Shown: in pieces, positions 6,260 to 9,417 of the stretch
Layout of the letters: each line of letters begins with the position of its first letter
Numbering within the stretch: position 1 is the stretch's first letter
NCBI GenBank assembly: GCA_005240025.1
Contig: SBBK01000053.1
Coordinates: 1-9,417, forward strand
Direction of reading: 5' to 3'
Source of the DNA: an archaeon
GTDB taxonomy: Archaea > Thermoproteota > Nitrososphaeria > Nitrososphaerales > Nitrosopumilaceae
DNA length: 9,417 nucleotides
The notes under the pieces: generated by a model
Databases searched by the model: none
What the model was told of the DNA's origin: nothing
What the model saw: the letters and a program-made list of their open reading frames with translations, nothing else
Program-made: the position numbers and the translations under genes

Positions 6260-7009
6260 GTGAAAATCGAGGAATATCTTTCGTCCCTGCCACCAGACAT
6301 AATGTCTGGTGAGGACGTTCAGCTGCCTGACCATTCCATAAGAGAGATTTTCAATCTTGTCAAGCCTGGAAAAAAGGATGTTTTTTTCCATCTTGGTTGT
6401 GGCAGTGGAAACGGCCTTGCGATTGCAGCAGAGTTTGCAAGAAAAGCAGTGGGAGTGGATGTGAGCAGGAAAAAAATCGCACAGGCAAAAGAGAGTTTAG
6501 ATGGTATAAAAAATATCGAGCTCAGATGTGAAAATATATTGGATTCAGATCTGTCAGATGCCACCGTTATTCTTTTCTGGTTTTCTGACATCAAGACAGT
6601 TGAGAAAATGACTGAAAAGTTTGCAAAGCTCAAGTCGGGCGTAAGAATAATTACGATTTTTGATCCACTGCCAGGCATTCTGCCCGCCACGGTAAGCTTC
6701 CCATATCTCATACACGAGGTTCCCTTCAGGCCGGCCAGGCTCAAAGAGCAGCTGGTGAAGATATTTGATACGGAATGCATTGACTTTACTACCGCGTGGG
6801 AGTTTGCCGAGAGATATACCAAGGCAATTGGCTCGCCCGAGGCAGGAAACGACAGGTTTCTTACCATTTTGCAGAGCATAATGATTTGGATTAATGCAAG
6901 GAACCTTGGCCTTTCCTGCACGCAGGAGGTTCCGCCTCCAGTCAAGAGTTACATGGAGATTTTGCAGAACTTTTTTAATATCGAGGTTGGGCACCACCTC
7001 AAAAATTAA
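6260..7009 (+). CDS. Class I SAM-dependent methyltransferase, DOT1/aKMT-like, with C-terminal extension
   Basis: A 249-residue predicted S-adenosylmethionine methyltransferase. After an N-terminal helix (1-35), motif I reads VFFHLGCGSGNG (41-52), followed by AVGVDVS (63-69), whose Asp67 would bind the SAM ribose, then NIELRCENILDSDL (85-98) and DATVILFWFSDIKTVEKM (100-117). The order ALGCGDG-like loop, AVGVE/D and D(L/I)S(D/E)ATVV resembles the small DOT1-like lysine methyltransferase aKMT of Sulfolobus, recalled from memory. Unlike that roughly 160-residue enzyme, this protein continues for about 100 residues (145-249) of helical, unrecognised sequence. The substrate is unknown: protein lysine methylation is an inference, and a small-molecule substrate is possible. 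The GTG start is supported by the TATA box about 25 bases upstream. A perfect inverted repeat lies within codons 11-18. Confidence 0.75.
   Translation: MKIEEYLSSLPPDIMSGEDVQLPDHSIREIFNLVKPGKKDVFFHLGCGSGNGLAIAAEFARKAVGVDVSRKKIAQAKESLDGIKNIELRCENILDSDLSDATVILFWFSDIKTVEKMTEKFAKLKSGVRIITIFDPLPGILPATVSFPYLIHEVPFRPARLKEQLVKIFDTECIDFTTAWEFAERYTKAIGSPEAGNDRFLTILQSIMIWINARNLGLSCTQEVPPPVKSYMEILQNFFNIEVGHHLKN
6291..6311 (+). repeat. Perfect 10-bp inverted repeat inside the methyltransferase 5' coding region
   Basis: The arms CACCAGACAT (6291-6300) and ATGTCTGGTG (6302-6311) are exact reverse complements around a single A. In RNA this would form about 9 base pairs closing a three-base loop. It begins 31 bases after the GTG of a predicted leaderless message, so it could slow early translation. 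As DNA it could be an operator. Its function is not known. Confidence 0.7.
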
Positions 7010-7011
7010 AA

Positions 7012-7021
7012 AACTTTTATC
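7012..7021 (+). promoter_or_regulatory. TATA-like box for the 115-residue protein gene
   Basis: The AT-rich stretch AACTTTTATC just after the methyltransferase stop is centred about 27 bases before the GTG at 7044. This fits a leaderless transcript and supports the GTG start, for which no ribosome binding site is seen. Confidence 0.45.
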
Positions 7022-7043
7022 ATATTGATGTTAAACTCTTCTA

Positions 7044-7391
7044 GTGAGCGGCAGAATAAACATCAACGTATCTGCTACAGACTATGACAAGACAAGCAAG
7101 GAGATTATCAAAACACTTGGACTAGTCGAAGAGATGGTTCATGAGACCGACGGTTTTGTGGTAACGGATTCAGAATTTGCCTTTGGATGGCATTTTTACG
7201 TGCTATCTGTCAGGGATAGCCTTGTGCAGAAGCTGGCAGACCAGCTGGGGGCAGACTTTCAGAGACTAAAGGGCAAGACACTGGACAAAAAGTTCCTTTC
7301 GTGGCTTGGCCAGAAAATGGAACAAAAAGACATCAGGATCAAATTTGCAATAAAAGAGGAAATGGAGTCAAGCAAGTACGGGATTTTTTGA
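7044..7391 (+). CDS. Hypothetical protein, 115 residues
   Basis: I do not recognise this protein. It appears to be a real gene because it has a TATA-like element at the right distance, codon usage like its neighbours and no competing frame. The sequence is soluble and mixed alpha/beta: a short beta-like N-terminus RININV (4-9), a helix with TSKEIIKTLGLVEEMV, a central FVVTDSEFAFGWHFYVLSV strand region (38-56), a leucine-rich amphipathic helix and a lysine/glutamate-rich C-terminus (about 92-115). There are no cysteines, signal peptide, membrane segment or nucleotide-binding motif. Trp49-His50 in the central strand is the only notable aromatic cluster. It ends in TGA immediately against the convergent dehydrogenase gene. 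Confidence 0.65.
   Translation: MSGRININVSATDYDKTSKEIIKTLGLVEEMVHETDGFVVTDSEFAFGWHFYVLSVRDSLVQKLADQLGADFQRLKGKTLDKKFLSWLGQKMEQKDIRIKFAIKEEMESSKYGIF
7384..7389 (+). terminator. Possible T-tract terminator at the end of the 115-residue protein gene
   Basis: Six consecutive T's overlap the last two codons and the first base of the TGA. Archaeal termination commonly uses T-rich tracts without a hairpin. No comparable tract follows the dehydrogenase stop on the other strand until about 7349-7357, where the minus strand reads TTTTATTTG inside the opposite gene. Evidence is positional only. Confidence 0.3.
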
Positions 7392-8348
7392 TCAGGGTTG
7401 TAACAGGATTTTCAGATTTTGTGAGTTTGCGGCCTCATCGAAGGCTTTTTGATAGTCAGTCAGCGGATAAACTGCGCTGATCAGATCATCTACCGATATG
7501 AGACCAGATGCCAATGCATCGATTGCCGGTTTGAACGGTCCACATCTGGAACCCATAATTGTGATTTCATTTATTATTGCGGGAACCAAATCGGGTCTGT
7601 TTTTTGTGATTGTTGATTTTAGCACCACTGTTCCACGCGGCCTTGCAAGTCGGATTGCATCGGAAAAGCCGCTTTCGCTGCCTGTTGCCTCTACGACTAC
7701 ATCAAATGAGTGCTCGTCTGTGGATTCTATTTTAGTTCTTGTCTGTATTCCAATTTTTTGCAACAGCCCGAGTTTTTTCTCGTGCCTTCCAAAACAGACA
7801 AGATTTTTATGATTTAGATTTAGCACGCGCGCCACCAGCTGGCCCAGTCTACCGTCTCCAATTACTGCTACTTTTTTGTCCCTGTCTATGTGCAATTGTT
7901 CTTTTATCTCAAATGCGGCAGCCAGGGGTTCGACAAAGACTGCCTGCTTATCCGAAACAGAATCTGGAATTTGGTGCAGGTTTTTTCTTGGAAGCGATAG
8001 ATATTCTGCAAAGGCTCCATCTCTTTTGTAGATTCCCAGAACTGTCCTGTTTGGGCAGTGCCTGTCAAGTCCTTTTGAACAGTATTCACAGTTTCCGCAA
8101 CCTGCATTGATTTCTCCCACCACTCTTTTGCCTACCAGACTGGAGTCGTCTGATTTTTCAATGATGCCGACAAACTCGTGTCCCAACACTCCCTTGTATG
8201 ACATGTAACCGCGAATCATTTCAAGATCTGTCCCGCATATTCCGGCAAGATGAACTTTGATGAGTGTGTCATTTTCCGGTAGCGGATAGCTTTGATTGAG
8301 CAGGATTTTTGTTCCATCAAGGTATAGTGCATTCATTGTTTCAGTCAT
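7392..8348 (-). CDS. Zinc-dependent medium-chain dehydrogenase (alcohol/sugar dehydrogenase-like)
   Basis: A medium-chain dehydrogenase/reductase that oxidises an alcohol or polyol with NAD(P). The 318 residues are somewhat short for the family (about 340-360). Catalytic zinc ligands are Cys38 in GICGTD (36-41), His57-Glu58 in GHEFVG (56-61) and probably Glu140 in EPLAAAFE (140-147). The structural zinc cysteines 84, 87, 90 and 98 are all present. The Rossmann motif is GDGRLG (164-169). The second strand ends in CFGRHEKK (185-192) with no acidic ribose-binding residue, and Arg188 favours NADP. The substrate is undetermined: sorbitol, threonine and glucose dehydrogenase-like roles are all possible. 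Its ATG overlaps the stop of the upstream nucleotidyltransferase remnant as ATGA. A GGAG lies about 14 bases upstream, a little far for ideal use. Met5 is an alternative start. Confidence 0.88.
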   Translation of the reverse strand: MTETMNALYLDGTKILLNQSYPLPENDTLIKVHLAGICGTDLEMIRGYMSYKGVLGHEFVGIIEKSDDSSLVGKRVVGEINAGCGNCEYCSKGLDRHCPNRTVLGIYKRDGAFAEYLSLPRKNLHQIPDSVSDKQAVFVEPLAAAFEIKEQLHIDRDKKVAVIGDGRLGQLVARVLNLNHKNLVCFGRHEKKLGLLQKIGIQTRTKIESTDEHSFDVVVEATGSESGFSDAIRLARPRGTVVLKSTITKNRPDLVPAIINEITIMGSRCGPFKPAIDALASGLISVDDLISAVYPLTDYQKAFDEAANSQNLKILLQP

Positions 8349-8841
8349 GTCTTTGCCAGAAACTCCAGTTCTCTCTTTATAAGACTAGTCTTGAACTCGC
8401 CTCCAGTAATTGATTGGATTACATTCCAGTCAATATCCAGTTTGGTTTTTGCAATGTTTCTGAGATCCCTGGCGTCCTGATCTCTTTGTGCGGTGTGCTT
8501 TGCCACCATTAGGGATTCCAAACCAAGTATTCTCAGAGTTCCCTTGTTTCCCACCGTGATTGTCTTTGAGTTTTTTATAATTGCGTCAAAAGTAACGCCC
8601 GGAATACTGCCCGTATAGATATCGATTTTAATTCCCCGTGGGGTGAACCATGGTTGTTTTCCAGTCATGAATTTCCGGTAGCCTCTTGATATCATATAGT
8701 CAGAGAGCGATCTCTGATAAAATCGATATACCTGGAATCCCTTGTGTGTCCTGTGTGCAGATGTATTGCAGGTGCACCTATGAAAACAACATCATCCAGT
8801 TCTCTGGTGATCTGCAGTGCCTCGTTTAACAGTCTTTTCAA
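8345..8841 (-). pseudogene. DUF6036/AbiEii-like nucleotidyltransferase, split by a frameshift
   Basis: Two frames together give one protein of about 165 residues. The N-terminal piece runs from a TTG at 8841 (MKRLLNEALQ) through VVFIGAPAIHLHTGHTRDS and RYIDFIRDRSL, and meets TGA at 8692-8694. The C-terminal piece continues in another frame as SDYMISRGYRKF, then GIKIDIYTGSIPG and RILGLESLMVAKHTAQRD, ending at 8345. The pattern GGxA ... DID ... (K/R)(I/V)D(I/L) ... LEDLIALK ... DLxDL is that of minimal nucleotidyltransferases used as toxins or partners in toxin-antitoxin pairs. The shift lies near 8695-8710, where the minus strand reads CGCTCTCTGAC. Removing one CT, or adding one base, rejoins the frames. 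The active site is also altered: GG reads GA and the first Asp of DID reads Tyr. The TTG overlaps the upstream remnant's stop as TTGA. A base-calling error is possible. Confidence 0.6.
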
Positions 8842-9333
8842 TTTGAAACCTGCAGATCGTCCTGGACTTTGATGATGCCATCCATATCAAATTTTCCCCG
8901 CACGCCAAGCCTGCTGCTGTGTTCCAGTTCAATTGCAATTGCGTCCAGGGTACTTCGTCCACCTTTGGCGACACAATCGAGATATACTTGCTCCACCGTA
9001 TGTGTCTGGCTGTTTTTGTAAAATGATAACGTGCCCCATCCTGCCTTGACTAAATCCATTAGATTTTAGAAAATCGGTTGTTTTTTCAATATCCTCAACA
9101 TACACATACAGGTTCATTGGAGTTTGATGTTCTGTAAGATTCCGTACTGCATAGTCTAAAGTTATGATAGAGTCTGAAAGATTATTTTTAACAAAATTAA
9201 TATCAGAAAAGTTGTATTTTTTTCCAAACTGTCTTGGATATTTTTGGTGCCGGCCTTGATGCAAATCTGATTCCGGGTTCTGCTTTCGACAATATCGCAT
9301 GCATTGGCATAATATAATTTTGGAATTGATCAT
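8838..9333 (-). pseudogene. Frame-disrupted partner of the nucleotidyltransferase, possibly an AbiEi-like antitoxin
   Basis: Protein-like sequence continues through this stretch only if frames are switched. One frame gives ANACDIVESRTRNQICIKAG and GTKNIQDSLEK (about 9309-9224). Another gives YNFSDINFVKNNLSDSIIT, then LNLYVYVEDIEK-like MNLYVYVEDIEKTTDFLKSN (about 9216-9055). A third gives VEQVYLDCVAKGGRSTLDA and LEHSSRLGVRGKFDMDGII, ending in TGA at 8838-8840. The first switch coincides with seven A's (T7 on the plus strand, 9217-9223), where one added A restores the frame. The second lies somewhere in 8995-9045. The start is unclear: ATG 9333 and GTG 9340 are in other frames than the first segment. 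The VYLDC(..)GGR block resembles the YLDL..(Y/G)GRG region of AbiEi-type antitoxins, but that assignment is weak and rests mainly on position before a nucleotidyltransferase. Confidence 0.45.
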
Positions 9334-9417
9334 ACTTCACTCAAACATGATAATTACTAACTATTCAAGAGGTTGTTGTTGCGTGATACAATGGATTGCA
9401 CCTAATCCGTAAACCAG

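Noticed and set aside
6319..6945. Minus-strand open frame opposite the methyltransferase
   Set aside because: The plus frame has a SAM-binding motif, a TATA box at the right distance and normal codon use; the antisense frame has none of these.
9361..9417. Nineteen open codons on the minus strand ending in TAG at 9361, reading LVYGLGAIHCITQQQPLE
   Set aside because: It could be the tail of a gene that enters the window, but the stretch is too short to distinguish from chance, a second frame is equally open, and I recognise nothing in it.
9341..9417. Possible tRNA gene at the right end
   Set aside because: I could not pair an acceptor stem or find a T-loop on either strand in the available bases.

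Overview
The window looks like chromosomal DNA from an archaeon, most likely an ammonia-oxidising thaumarchaeon (Nitrososphaerota, Nitrosopumilales- or Nitrosotenuis-like). Three things point there: the mevalonate-route genes that include isopentenyl phosphate kinase, an archaeal-type glutamyl-tRNA synthetase and an UPF0147 protein, and TATA-like boxes 25-31 bases before start codons, as in leaderless archaeal transcripts. Base composition is moderate (mid-40s % GC by eye). The genus is an inference.

Bases 1-4703 (plus strand) hold a tight isoprenoid cluster: the end of mevalonate kinase, isopentenyl phosphate kinase, a type I (Nudix) IPP isomerase, a GGPP-type prenyl diphosphate synthase and glutamyl-tRNA synthetase. 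From ipk onward the genes abut or overlap (0, -4, +2 bases), so they are probably one transcript. Together they supply IPP, DMAPP and GGPP for archaeal membrane lipids. The two middle steps of the archaeal mevalonate route are not in the window. Bases 4710-5903 continue with a fumarylacetoacetate hydrolase-family enzyme and a small soluble Rieske ferredoxin, probably cotranscribed with gltX.

Bases 5939-7391 (plus) hold three separately promoted genes: an UPF0147 protein, a class I methyltransferase resembling archaeal DOT1-like lysine methyltransferases but with an extra C-terminal domain, and an unrecognised 115-residue protein. The methyltransferase gene carries a perfect 10-bp inverted repeat about 30 bases after its GTG start.

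Bases 7392-9417 (minus) hold a zinc-dependent dehydrogenase whose stop codon directly faces the stop of the preceding plus-strand gene. Upstream of it is a frameshifted two-gene remnant: a DUF6036/AbiEii-like nucleotidyltransferase in two frames and, before that, a partner protein scattered over at least two or three frames, resembling a decayed toxin-antitoxin pair.

The observations most worth following are the isomerase that lacks the usual catalytic cysteine, a GlnRS-like signature in the GluRS, the decayed nucleotidyltransferase pair, and the inverted repeat in the methyltransferase gene. I see no RNA gene, CRISPR array or insertion sequence.
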